Positions 1 through 11,639 of a stretch of DNA of 64,000 nucleotides are shown here, piece after piece (positions within the stretch are counted from its first letter, which is position 1; every line of letters begins with the position of its first letter). The stretch lies in NCBI GenBank assembly GCA_003049465.1, contig PYSS01000016.1:1-64000 (forward strand). Direction: 5' to 3'. A program made the translations under genes and the position numbers. Under the pieces are notes generated by a model that had not been told where the DNA came from, searched no databases, and saw only the letters and a list, made by a program, of their open reading frames with translations. This DNA comes from Magnaporthiopsis rhizophila (taxonomy: Eukaryota > Ascomycota > Sordariomycetes > Magnaporthales > Magnaporthaceae).

Positions 1-37
<37 letters not shown>
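1..37. repeat. (TTA)n microsatellite
   Basis: About twelve perfect TTA units open the window. The tract may continue beyond the left edge. Confidence 0.95.
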
Positions 38-38
<1 letters not shown>

Positions 39-309
39 AAAAATTAATAGGTATATTTGCGAGTTTTTGGGATAGCTTAAATAAAGCTGGAAAATATGTA
101 TAATACTAATAAAAAAGGCCTGTAAAAGGGTAAAACGGGTAATGGATTTGTTTTAAGCTTTGAAAAAGCCCGGCCTTTGTAAAAAAAAGCCCGGAACCCG
201 TATTTGGACTTTTTTTATCGAGTGCATTTCGGTTATAAAGGTTGTCTTTTTTACTTATTATATTTAAAGGGAAAAATGTGCAAAAATAATAATTTTTGAA
301 AGATTTAAG
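38..309. other. AT-rich flank left of E1, no recognised gene
   Basis: AT-rich DNA with a few surviving GC patches such as the CCCGG-containing stretch near 170-200. The minus-strand open frame at 106-315 runs into the LTR and shows no domain. Positions 305-309 (TTAAG) are the left target-site duplication of E1. Confidence 0.5.
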
Positions 310-786
310 TGTCACAAACGGTTCTCTGCTTTTAGGGTAGGGTATGCTAGGAGAGGTGCTGAGCAGTAACGTTTCTATAAGATCGCTTGTGCTGGGACTA
401 GGGTAGTAACAAAGGTTTCGATTGCTTGCCTAAAGGGGTGCCTTGGAGCTAATTTAGGTTGATTAATGCCGAAGCCTTAGTTAAAGCTACCTAATACAGT
501 AAAAAATCCTCCCTTATATACCCGTAAACCTTTATATTATATCGGCGCTATATTTGTTATATTATATAGCAAGCATATTACCGTATTATGTTTGTTATGT
601 TATATAGCAGATATATTATTTGTGTTATGTTTGTTATGTAATATAGCAAATATATTACCCGTGCTTAGGTAAATGCCTAATTATGTAACTCTTTTTTGGT
701 TTTGGTTATTTATAATTGCGGGGTAAAGGCATCCTGCTGGGGGTTAGCCCCAGCCCTTTTGTTTTTTGCCAGCTGCGGTTGTAATA
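310..786 (-). repeat. E1 3' LTR (477 bp)
   Basis: It begins TGTCACAA and ends TTGTAATA, decayed forms of the family termini TGTTACAA and TTGTAACA. About three tandem 38-39 bp units occupy 547-662. A TATATA promoter-like box lies near 515-522, read on the minus strand. Confidence 0.92.
547..662. repeat. 38-39 bp tandem repeat inside LTR, about 3 copies
   Basis: Units start at about 547, 585 and 624. Each contains an imperfect dyad in which TTTGTTAT pairs with ATAGCAAA-like sequence. The partner LTR carries the same array at 7310-7425. Confidence 0.85.
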
Positions 787-900
787 TCAGGTTTCCCTTT
801 TTAGGCCAAATCCCTTTAGCCATATTTGTAGCCCCTTTTTTCCGTTAATAATAAGTATTTCCCTTTTTTACTAATTTTCGTCCCTTTTTTTTTTGACAAA

Positions 901-1453
901 ATGTTTGGTTGGGTGCAAAAACGAAAAGCTGTTGATGCGCGATTTACCGTTCGCTGCGATAACCTTTTTGTTATTTTTTTATCATTTTTTACTAAGATGC
1001 TTTTTTGTTTTGCTTGCGAGGCGTTAGGGATTGTGCGCTGCGCTGTGTTTTTTTGCAATTTTTTTTTGGTATGTCGAGTGCGTTTGTTAAGGGTATTTTT
1101 GGTGCAATGTGCTAGGTTTTTCTTTGTTCCAGTTTGAAAAGCTTAGCTGTTAATATTTTAAAATAAAGGTTAAATTAAAAGCTGCAAAAAAGGAACGTTG
1201 TTATGCTAATGCTAAAGTTAAGCGTTTATATAAGCAAAAAAAACTATGGTTTAAAAAAAAATGCGTGCAATTTGTTGCGGGATTAATAATATTAAGGAAT
1301 TGGAGCGGGTTAAGCGGGAGGAGGCCGAAAAAGCGGCCGCATAGGCCCTTATTGCGGCCCCAGGCTTATTGGTTCCCGATTTTCCTTTATTATTTCCGAG
1401 CTGGGCCAATTACGGGGTAACCCTTAATTTTAATTTGTTAGCCCTGCTTTAAC
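901..1453 (+). pseudogene. E1 antisense ORF (aORF): cysteine-cluster plus coiled-coil protein
   Basis: This frame runs opposite to E1 gag-pol, between chromodomain and 3' LTR. It is open from the ATG at 901 for 78 codons, with an internal Met at 997 that starts the conserved part (MLFCFACEALGIVRC, CX2C then a third Cys). A second Cys-rich stretch follows, and further on a Lys/Arg/Glu-rich coiled-coil-like segment with NNIKELERVKREEAEKAA near 1280-1340. Stops and a frameshift interrupt it after residue 78. Equivalent frames occur at the same place and strand in E2, E3, E4 and E6. The paired cysteine spacing recalls zinc-binding clusters. Function unknown; I do not recognise a named family. Confidence 0.6.
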
Positions 1454-1559
1454 CAGGTAAATTATTTTAATATTAGCGTTCCGAGCCGAAATCCGAATTT
1501 TGGCACTAGTATTAACTTTTTATCAAAAGCTTTCCGTTAGTACTTTTTAAAAGCTTTTG

Positions 1560-4500
1560 GCGCACTTTTTAGGTTTGTTTTTTTTTTTAATACTTTTTTT
1601 AATTCCGTACCCTGCCCATTTAACCAAATAATGCTTAATTTCGTTAATGATTTTTTTGTCCAAAATTTTTTTAATTTCGTATTTTTATTTTGGGTTAATT
1701 TTTATTAATTTGTTATTTTTAAATCCTAATGGTACTGGTTTAAACAAATCGATATAAAAAACCGGATGGTTTTTTATAGTTGGTAACAGCTAAAATTTGT
1801 AATTAACGTTAAAAACCCTCCTTAAAATTTTAAACGGTTCCAATTTTTTATAATTTAGCTTATTATTTGGTTATTTTATTTTAATATTGCATTAAAAAAG
1901 ATAAATGCTATTTTTTTCCTTAAAAATCGGTTTTTTGATTTTTTTTTTGTTAATTTGCATAAATATGCATTATTGCAACTTTTTTAGCTTTGTTTAAAAA
2001 TTTTTATACAATTTGGTAAATTTTTTCACCTATATTTCTGCTGTTAAAATATATAATTCTGCCCTGGGTTTTTTATATACCGTAAATATATACCCGTAAT
2101 TTGCACAAAATAATATAATTCCCGTGCTTTTATATACTAAACTGTTATAAACAAATTATACTATAAAAAATAATTATACCCAGTTATTTTATTTATAATT
2201 AATAAAATATTATAAATATTATTTTATGGTTTGGTTTGTTCGTTTTATTTGCCTATCTGTTTAAAAATAATAAATTATAAAAAAGGCATATTTTGCACCT
2301 AAACTAATTATAAATTATTTCCAAAATTTGCTGTTAAATAATTTGTTTCGGTCTAAAATTATACAATTTGGTATTCCGTATTCCGCAATTATATTCCGGA
2401 TAAAAATATAAGCCAGATTTGTGGCCTTTGCATTTTTCTTAAACGGTAAATATATAACATATTTGGTAAATCGATTAACTACCACCATAATATTATCGTA
2501 CTGAACATTTATAAAAGGTTTTTTTAATTTAGGCAACCCTATAATAAAATCCGCCGTAACTTTTTGCCATACCTTGCTAAATGCTGGCAAAAATTATAAT
2601 AACCCATAAAATTTATACCTACTGGTTTTATTTTTTGCATAATCCTTGCAATTTTTAATTATATTCTGTATTTTGGCACAAATTTTTATAAACCTGTAAT
2701 ATTATCGAAACCTTTTTCAAATTTTAATAACCCCCTGATATTTATTAGCTATCTGGTTATAAATTAGCTGGATTTTTTCTGGGGTTTAAACTTTTTATCG
2801 GATTATTTTGGCCAATGCCCGCTGTGCCGGAATCAGGGATCCGTTTGGTCCTTTGGCCAAAACTGCGCATATTTTTGGTAGCACATCCACCTGGTGGTTT
2901 GATTAATTATTTAAAATATTCGCTTGGCCGTTTTTTAACCCTTTTTTAACCTTAATTCGAAAATTATAATTTTAAAAAAACTAGCTTTATCAAATTTATC
3001 TTTTATTTAATATTTGGTTAATAATAAATTATAACAGGTTTTTATAATCGGTATATACCATAATTTGGTGATTAGTTTTGCACAAATACACCCTCCATTT
3101 TTCCAAAACTTTGATAATAGCAAAAAATTTTTTATCATGGATTTAATAATTCAGCTTAGGTCCATTTAACTTTTGCAAAAAAAATGCGCAAAAATGCAAC
3201 CTTTTTTGATCGTTTCGCTATCCTAGCTATCCTTTAATAGCAAAATCCGACGTATTAATTTTAACCTCAAAATTTTTTTCTAAATTTGGTATTGCCAATA
3301 CCGGTATTTAAATAATAGCTTTTTTTAGCAATTTAAAAATTATTTATTTTTATATCCCCCAATAAAACTGGATATTATTTTCGGTAAAATCCGTAAATAG
3401 TATAATCTTTTTGCTAAAATTTTGGATAAATTTTCGGTAAAAATTCAAAAATCCTAAAAAATTTTGTACTTTTTTAATTATAATAAATATAAACCAATTT
3501 TTTACCGCTTATACCTTTTTGGGTTTCATCCGAATTATGCAAAATTTATGGCTTATTAAAAATTAAAAAGGGTAATAAATGGAAAACCGCTTTTTGAATT
3601 AAGTTTGGAATTTTTAAATTATTGGTAATAATTTTCGGATTTATTAATATACCAGTTACATTTTAATAAATAATTAATTATATATTACAAAAATATTTTG
3701 ATATTTTTATTTTTGTATATTTGGATAATATTTTGATTTTTTCAAATATGCTGGAAAAATATAAATAATATATATATAAAGTATTATAAAAATTGCAAAA
3801 TGCAAAATTTTTGGTTAATTTGGATAAATATATATGGCATTTTTTAAAGGTAATTTTTTTCGGATTTGTTATTAAATAAGGAAATTTAGGGCTATAAACC
3901 ACCAACTTTTTCCAAACTTATTTTTAAACTTATTAATCAGGGATAAAAAATACCGGTCCTTTATTATTTTCTGATTTAACGAATAATAATCGATATATAT
4001 CCGTTTTTTCCCATTTTTTTAAATACAAACAAAATTCCGTATCCCACAAAAAAATCGAAAAATCTAATAAATTCTTTCCTAATTTTTTCCTTTAATTATT
4101 TTTATAATAGTTTTTCTTACCAAAAGTTTAATCGATACAGTTTTTGGTATTTAAATTATATTTCCGGTTTAAGCTTAATTTTATAATTAAACGATCCATA
4201 TTCCGATAATACCATTTCCAAATTTTTCTGAAATAACCTCCAGTATTTATAATATTTTTCAAAAACATTTTTAAATTTATCCTTAATAATTTATTAGCAT
4301 TTTGATTAATATAATTTGCCAAAATTAATTACCATATTCTGCTATTATCGCGGCTATCCTTTCTGGTATCCAATTTTTATTATCCGGAATCCGTAATTAT
4401 TGGGCTTTTTTATTAATTAATAGCAATTTCCTTTATTAAATTTGTTCGGTAACCCAATTTATTAAAAAATTATACTTTTTAAACTATAAAAAACCTAAAA

Positions 4501-7050
4501 TTAGGTTTTCCCTTTTTATATTTATAATATTTAGAATTATTTCGCAAAATTTCCCCAAAAATCGAAATTTAAATTAATCAGTTTTAATATCGATCCTTCC
4601 TCCGTTAAATATAACTGGCTCCTATTTTATTATTATAAAATTATATGGTTCTTTTTTTTAATATATTAAAATACCGTACCTTTTTACCGCTTTTAATAAA
4701 AAATAATTTTTTTAAATTTTATAATCGATCATAATTTTTATTTTTTGTCCTTTTTAATATATTATTATCCTGATATATTTATACTGGTTATTAATTATTA
4801 TTATTAAAATCCTTATTAATTATTATTATTTTACCCGTGCCTTTTTTTCGGATAAACCTTTTAATTTTTTGTTTAGGGTGCCCTTTTCCGGTCCCCGGTT
4901 ACCTTTATTAAACAAACAAACCTGTCCATCCAGGTTTGCACTTTTTTTTTATATAAATTTTATATTCCGGTTTCCTGCACATCCGGTATATAAAAATTTC
5001 TGCTATACATATTATAAAATATATTAATAATAGCTCGAAAATTGTTACAAAACTTTTATAACCTATTTTTGCCATTCACCATTTTGGAAATTAATATTTT
5101 TATCGTAAATATTGCACTAATCCCTTTCCTTTTTTTCGTAAAAAAAAATTATGCTTCAGTTTTTTGGCTATATATTATTTATAATTATCATACAGGCATT
5201 TGGCCCAAAAAAGTTTATCATAATAGCCCGCACCGGGGTTTATATTTTTATAATTTAATACATATGGCTGTGCTAATTATTGGTTCAAATTCGGAATATT
5301 TTTAAATAATGCCCTATAATAAATAACCAATTAATTATTTTTTAATTAATCCAAAAACTTTTTTTTATCGTTTTGCGCTGGTTTTTTACGTATTAAACCG
5401 CCGATAAGCTTAGACTGGCCCCAAAATTACTGGTTTATTTTCAAAAATCTGAATAAAATATATGCTATTTATATTTTTTTTTTGGTTATAAAGGGTTATT
5501 TTTTTATATCGATTAATTATTAGTTAAATTTTTGCTAAAATTTTTTAAAATTGATAATTTATCGTTTTTTGCTGGGTTTTTTATTATTAAAATCTGCTTT
5601 TGTAATTTTCCAAAATTCTATCAAATCCAGCTTTTTTTCCTGGGCTTGTAACAAATGTATTTAGCCCAAAAATTATTCCGTTTTTGCATTTGTATTTAAA
5701 TTTTCCTTAAAATTATTAACCAAAATATCCAATACGCTTTTATACCGGGCTAGCTTTTTAAATTCCCTGTTTTGTTCCTTGAATTTTTTTAAAATATGCG
5801 TTACTGTGCTATTTTTTTTTCGAATATTATAAAATTAATAATTATTTTAATTTTTTTTTGTTATTAATCCGGAATTGATCAATTTATCGTATTATAATAA
5901 TTTATTATTTTGGATAATACCTTATAATTTTTTTATCAAAATAATAAATTATATAATTTTTATCAAAATAATAAATTTAGCTAAATAATGCTCCAAAATA
6001 TAGGTTTTTTTCTTTCGTTTATTATATTGCCCTAGGTAAAACCGGAATTGCGGGTTCGTATTCCTTTAGCGCATTTTTTCGGTAAAAAACGGCCGTTTGT
6101 CGGTTTTTTTACAAATAATTTTTTTTAATATATCCTTTTTTTCCATATTTGAAACATTTTCCATTTTTTGGATTTTTAAACCTAATATATTTTTATTTTT
6201 TTTTTGCTAATATATAGTTTCAGCGCTAAAATTTATCGGTCCAAAATGTATATTGTAAACCATAAATTATTATTATTTTGCTTTTTTTTGGTTAGTTTTA
6301 TTATTTTGCATTATTGGTTTAATTTGCTAAATTTTTTTTTCGAAATAATATTTGTATAATTTATTATTAATATAAATAATTATAATAATATAATTAACAA
6401 AATTTTCAGATTATTTTTGTTTAAATAGCTTATTTTTTACGTTATTTTTTAGCCCTTGATAAAATTGGATTATTTTGGTATTTTTTATCCAATTAAGCTT
6501 ATTAATCAGTTATTAAAATTTAAAAATATAGGTTAATATAGGGCCTTTTTGCCGGAGCTAAAGCAATTTTTTTTTGGTTACCCATTTTTTATTAATTTGC
6601 CCAAAAACTTTAGCAACCTTTTCGCCAAACTTTTTAAAATTGGCAAATACCAGCTTAATTTTTTCCTTAAACTTATCGTGCCCTTTTAGGTAATTAAACC
6701 AAATAAATTCGAATTAATTTTTAACTTTACTATCCAGGTGTGTAGCTGTATAAGCAATTTTCTGCTTTTTTTGCTAAAAATGGTTTTGATAAAACAGGAA
6801 ATATTTTTTGCATTTGGTTATAAACATTTTAATTTTGCTTTTTTTTTATTATATTTGTTAGGCAAAAAAAATTTATAAAATTTAACAGCAATATAAAGCT
6901 TGGTTTAAATTTTTTTAAATTTTTCGATTTTTGTGATAAATATTTATATAATTGCCGAAAGGTTATTGTATAATTTTCCAGTAATGGTAATACCCTCGGG
7001 CTTTTTATTTGCGATTGATATAATTGCTATTGCTTATTACTTTTGGTAAG
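1560..7050 (-). pseudogene. E1 gag-pol relic
   Basis: The best preserved part is the integrase core at 2315-2590. It retains FIIGLPKLKKP, VVNRFTKYVIYLPF and GIPNCIILDRNKLF, matching the D, D of the DDE core with the following Asp changed to Asn. The chromodomain (about 1570-1660) reads KHYLVKWAGYGIKKSI. The zinc knuckle at 6115-6156 keeps its first Cys but has Tyr at the second Cys, the His and the last Cys. Stops are frequent throughout. The RT N-terminal half is on the minus strand (3885-4130), while the YLDN active-site half is read on the plus strand because of a local inversion. Confidence 0.85.
3536..3884 (+). other. Inverted segment within E1 reverse transcriptase
   Basis: Read on the plus strand this segment gives the RT active-site region: VYLDNILIFS around 3715-3745, then the palm/thumb joining region. 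The rest of E1 is coded on the minus strand. The same sequence is sense-oriented in E3 (30830-31175) and lies the other way in E4 (about 37880-38230). Both breakpoints fall at short AATT/AAATT sequences, consistent with an inversion at inverted microhomology. Confidence 0.8.
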
Positions 7051-7072
7051 TACTAAACAGGATTAATTAAAA

Positions 7073-7549
7073 TGTTACAAATGGTTTTTTGCTTTTAGGG
7101 TAAAGTATGCTAAAAAAGGTGCTAAACAGTAATATTTTCACAAAATTGCTTGTGTTGGGATTAGGATAATAATAAAGGTTTCGATTGTTTGCCCAAAGGG
7201 GTGTTTTGGAGCTAATTTAAGTTGATTGATGCCGAAACTTTAATCAAAATTACCTAACACAGTAGGAAATTTTTCCTTATATACCCGTAAATTTTTATAC
7301 TATGTTGGCGCTATGTTTGCTATGTTGTATAGCGAGCATATCACCGTGCTATATTTGTTATGTTATATAGCAGATATATTACCCGTGCTATGTTTGTTAT
7401 GTGATATAATAAACATATTACCCGTGCTTAGGTAAATGCCTAGTTACGTGACTCCCTTCTGGCCTTGGTTATTTATGACTGCGGGGTAAAAGCATCCCGC
7501 TGGGGGTTAGCCCCAGCCCTTCTGTCCCCTGCCAGCTGCGGTTGTAACA
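7073..7549 (-). repeat. E1 5' LTR (477 bp)
   Basis: It begins TGTTACAA and ends TTGTAACA with the same length as its partner at 310-786. Next to its inner edge is the family's conserved leader block, here TTTTAATTAATCCTGTTTAG read on the minus strand. Confidence 0.92.
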
Positions 7550-7991
7550 TTAGGCCCTTTTAAAGGCTAAGAATTTACTGTAACAAATAACAAATAAATT
7601 ATTAATAATATTAAAGTTAAATAATTATAAAAAGCTTTTTTTCGGATACCTAACCCTTTGCCCTTATATTATATCTTTTAATATTAAATAGCTATAAATC
7701 ATACATAATTAAAAAATTTATGTTTTTTTACTTGCAAAATAATGTTTATTTATTATATTTATTTATTTATACCTCCCATATTTTGCAACCTTTGGATTTA
7801 TCCATTTTTATCCTTTTTAAATACGCTTACCGCCAAAAATTAACGTTTTAAACTTTATTTACCTGTTTTATAATGGTAAAAAAAGGTTAATTTTTAACAG
7901 TTTATGCCTATGCATATATTAAAATCTTTACCGTTTATATAATTACGTTAGGGTGGCGGGCAATAGGTTTTTGGCTATACAATTTGCAAAA
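7550..7991. other. AT-rich spacer between E1 and E2
   Basis: About 440 bp of strongly AT-rich sequence with no open frame or recognisable retroelement domain. 7550-7554 is the right target duplication of E1; 7987-7991 (CAAAA) is the left duplication of E2. Probably older host or repeat DNA beyond recognition. Confidence 0.5.
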
Positions 7992-8499
7992 TGTTACGAC
8001 CACAGCTGGCAGGGGACGGAAGGGCTGGGGCTAACCCCCAGCGGGACGCCTTTACCCCGCAATCATGCAGGCCATGGGCCAAATGACCAAGGCCAGGAGG
8101 GAGTTACATAATTAGGCACTTACCTAAGTACGGGTAACGTGACTGATATGTTCGCTATATAACATAATAAACATAGCACAGTGATATGTTTGCTATACAA
8201 TATAACAAATATAGCACGGTGATATATTTGCTATACAATATAGCAAATATAGCACGGATATGGTAAGGGAAATTACGGGTATATAAAGGAAGATTTTTAT
8301 TGTGTTAGATAATTTTTAACTGAGGCTTTGGTATTAATTAACCTAAATTAGCTCCAAAATAACCCTTTGGGTAAGCAAAATACAAATAATTATTTTACTA
8401 AACCCCCAAATCACGTGCAAGGCAACCTTGCATCCCAATACTGCTTAACACCGCCCCTAAATACCCTACCCTAAAAATAAAAGGCTTGTAATTATAACA
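7992..8499 (+). repeat. E2 5' LTR (508 bp)
   Basis: Termini TGTTACGA and TTATAACA. Three exact-length 38-bp units lie at 8145-8258. A TATATAA box near 8280 follows GGGTA, a plausible LTR promoter. The conserved leader TTTTAACTGATCCTGTTCAG starts directly after it. Confidence 0.92.
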
Positions 8500-9420
8500 T
8501 TTTAACTGATCCTGTTCAGCATTTACCGAAAGTATAAATAGTAAATAATTATATTAATTGTAACTAAAAAAATCGAAACTGTTATTATTGATAATAAAGA
8601 TTATAATAATTCTGCCACTATTTTAAAAATATTTATTAAAAAATTCGAAAAATTTAAAAAGCAGCCCAAAATTATTCCAATTTATAAATTCCTTACCCCA
8701 AATAAGTATAACAGAAAGAAAAGCAGGTTTAAAATTTTCCTTATGGAGTGCAAAAGCTATTTTAAGTTTTACCAGGACAATTTCCAAAACGATTACCAGA
8801 AAATGGCCTATACTGCTATTTGTTTGAATAGCAAAATTAAGGACTGGTTCGAGCCTATATAAGCCGATTATTTTAAAAAAGATAATAAATTAAACAAATT
8901 TACCAAACTAATATTTGCGAATTTCGATAAGTTTGGCGAAAAAATTACCAAAATGTTTGGGCAGGTGGATAAAAAAAAAGTGGCCGAAAAAAAGCTATTT
9001 TAGCTGTATTAAAAAAAACCAGCTTTTATTTATACTGCCAAATTTTAGCAATTGGTTAATAAATTTAACTGAACGGAAAATACCAAAATATTTTAGTTTT
9101 ATCAAAAATTGAAAAATAATATAAAAAATAAGCTGGCTAAGGAAAAAAAATTTAAAAATTTTATTAATTATATTATTAAAAGCATTTATATTAATAATAA
9201 GCTATATAAATAATATTTGGAAAAAAAGGTTTAGCAATTTTAGCCAGCACGATAAAATAATAAAATAAACCAGAAAAAAGCCAAATAATAATAATTTATT
9301 ATGCATGGAACGCATTTAAAATTAATGGATTTATTTGCAGGAGCTATATACCTTTAGCAGCAAAAAAAACCGTACAAAAAACAGAAATATATTAAATAGC
9401 AAAATGCTAAAAACGGAGGA

Positions 9421-9462
9421 TATTTTAAATACAAATAACAGAAATATATTAAAAAAAATTAT
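9421..9462 (+). pseudogene. E2 gag zinc knuckle with all ligands changed to Tyr
   Basis: Reads YFKYK*QKYIKKNY where CX2CX4HX4C is expected. All three Cys positions and the His are Tyr, each explained by one transition (TGY to TAY, CAY to TAY). Located at the C-terminal end of the gag region. Confidence 0.8.
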
Positions 9463-11639
9463 CCCCAAAAATAATAACTAGCAATTATTTGATATATAAA
9501 CCAGAAAAATAACCTATATTTAAAAGTTTTATTTAGCTGGATATATTATTTTAATAATAAATGTTATATATACAAATTAAACAAAGATAAATTAGGCTGA
9601 TATTTTTAATAAAGGCTGGCAGTTATCCAACAAATCGATAAGTTATAGCTCCAGAAAAATGGAACCGAAAACCAAAAAAAAAGAAATCCGGAAAAAATAG
9701 GGCAATTATATTAATTTAATAAAGCACCAATAAATTCCAAGTATAAAAAGCCTTTCCAGAACCTTATTATAATATTATTAAAGGAATAAAGCATATTTTA
9801 ACAGGTTTTATCGATATTTAAAAAATTATTAATCCAAAAAAAAGTATTGGATATTTCGGTCAGGAACAAAAAAAAAAGCTTTAACCAAAAACCGCTTGGA
9901 TAAATATACCTAACCAAAAGGCCGGAAAATAAAAATTTCAAATTGAGAAAATTCTAGGCATCCGCAAAAAAAAACCCCAAAAAATATAAAAAATAATGCA
10001 CGAATATAATAAATAAAGGAAAAACGTATACCATATTTAAAAATAAAAATAAAATATTTTACCGAGGGGTTTATACTTATAATTATAAAGTGCCAATATA
10101 TTTGTTACTCGAAATATGGCCTAATAATCCGGAAAAACCCGAAAATTATAAGCTGTACCGCAGGGTGCCCGCAATAAGGGATAATGGTTAATACCTGGAT
10201 TAGGGCCGAAATAATCAAACTATTATTTATTATAAAAAAAATATGCACCAAGCACAGTATTAGAAGAACGATCCATTTTTATACCAGCAGAATTATATAA
10301 TTAATAAGGATTATAAAAATTTGGCGGTAAATAACCCGGGGTATGCAGGAATTTTTTAAGCAAAATGTTTATATTATGCTTATAATAATTACCTGCCTAA
10401 AAAATTGAAAAATAACTGGTTTTTAATAAAGAATAGCAAAAAATTTTGAAATTTGCCAAAATAAAAATGGCAATTGCCCAAATGGCAGATTATATTACGC
10501 AATTATATTAAAAAAACAGCAATATTTATCCCAGCACCCTATTATTTTATAATATGTATAATAGGGTTACTGCTGCATTATGTTTATAAAAAACCAAAAT
10601 GTAAATATTATGCCGAAAAAAAAGCCAGAGATTAGCAAACTGGACAATTTTATCTCAAATACCAGTAAAAACCAAAAAATTAAAATGTTTTACCGAAATA
10701 AGGGCTTAATATAAATAAAAAAAAAACAAATCAAAAGGATTTTAGCAAAAATTATAGCAAATTATTTATTTTATATCAAAAAGGTGGTTAAATAGCAAAA
10801 ATAATAATTAATAATAATAATTAATTACGGATTTAACAAAAATTATATTATATTAAAAATAATAGCAAGGTATAATATATCGATATATCGGAAATAATAA
10901 TTATACGGTTTCGGAACCGTAAAAAAAAACCAATTATTTATAACAATAAAATAATTAATTTAAAAATAAAACGATTTAGGTTTAAAATTGCAGGAAAAAT
11001 TTATAAGGTTACCCTGAATATTATAAATATAAAAAGAAAAAACCTAATTTTGGATTTCCCCTGGTTTAAAAAATTTAATCCCCTAATAAATTGGGTTTCG
11101 GAGGAAATTTAATGGAGGAAATTATTATCGGAAAACAAAAAAGCCCAATAATTATAGGCCCCGAACCATAAAAAATAAAAGCCAAACAGGATTGCTATAA
11201 TAATAGCAAAATTTGGCAGTTAACCCTGGCAAATTATACTAATAAAATTATATTTATCAGGCAATATCGGCTTTAACAGCAAAAACCCCGAGGATAAAGG
11301 GCGGGCTGTAAAAAAAAATACTATCAGAACCGCAATCCAAAAAAAAATATAATCAAAAACAAAAATCCGAAAATAAAAATAACAGAAAATTAAAACCAAA
11401 ATTACGATCCGCCTGATAAACAAGCGCGCTAATACCTAAAAAATATCCCTAAAAAGTACTATAAATATTGGAAATTGTTCCAGGAAAATTTGGAAACCAT
11501 ACTTCCAAAATATGGGCCGTTTAATTATGAAATTAAACTTAAACCAGAAATATAATTTAGTTATCAAAAATTATACCGGTTAAACCTTAAATAACAAAAA
11601 TTATTACAAAAATAATTTGCAAAAAACCTGCAAAAAAGC

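Larger units (their letters stand above)
310..7549 (-). mobile_element. E1: Ty3/gypsy chromovirus-type LTR retrotransposon, RIP-inactivated
   Basis: Two 477-bp LTRs (310-786 and 7073-7549) bound the element. The flanks read TTAAG (305-309) and TTAGG (7550-7554), a 5-bp duplication differing by one G-to-A transition. The coding strand is minus. From the 5' LTR at the right: gag with zinc knuckle (6115-6156), protease, RT (about 3540-4130), RNase H (about 2880-3500), integrase core (2315-2590) and chromodomain (about 1570-1660). An antisense frame lies at 901-1453. A segment of about 350 bp in the RT is inverted. Stops in every domain and D-to-N changes at catalytic positions make it dead. Same family as E3, E4 and E6 by LTR sequence. 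Confidence 0.93.

Noticed and set aside
1..37. Terminal TTA repeats as a telomere
   Set aside because: The unit is TTA, not TTAGGG; a simple microsatellite.
547..662. Regular 38-bp repeats as a CRISPR-like array
   Set aside because: The units are contiguous without spacers and sit inside LTRs of a eukaryotic retrotransposon.
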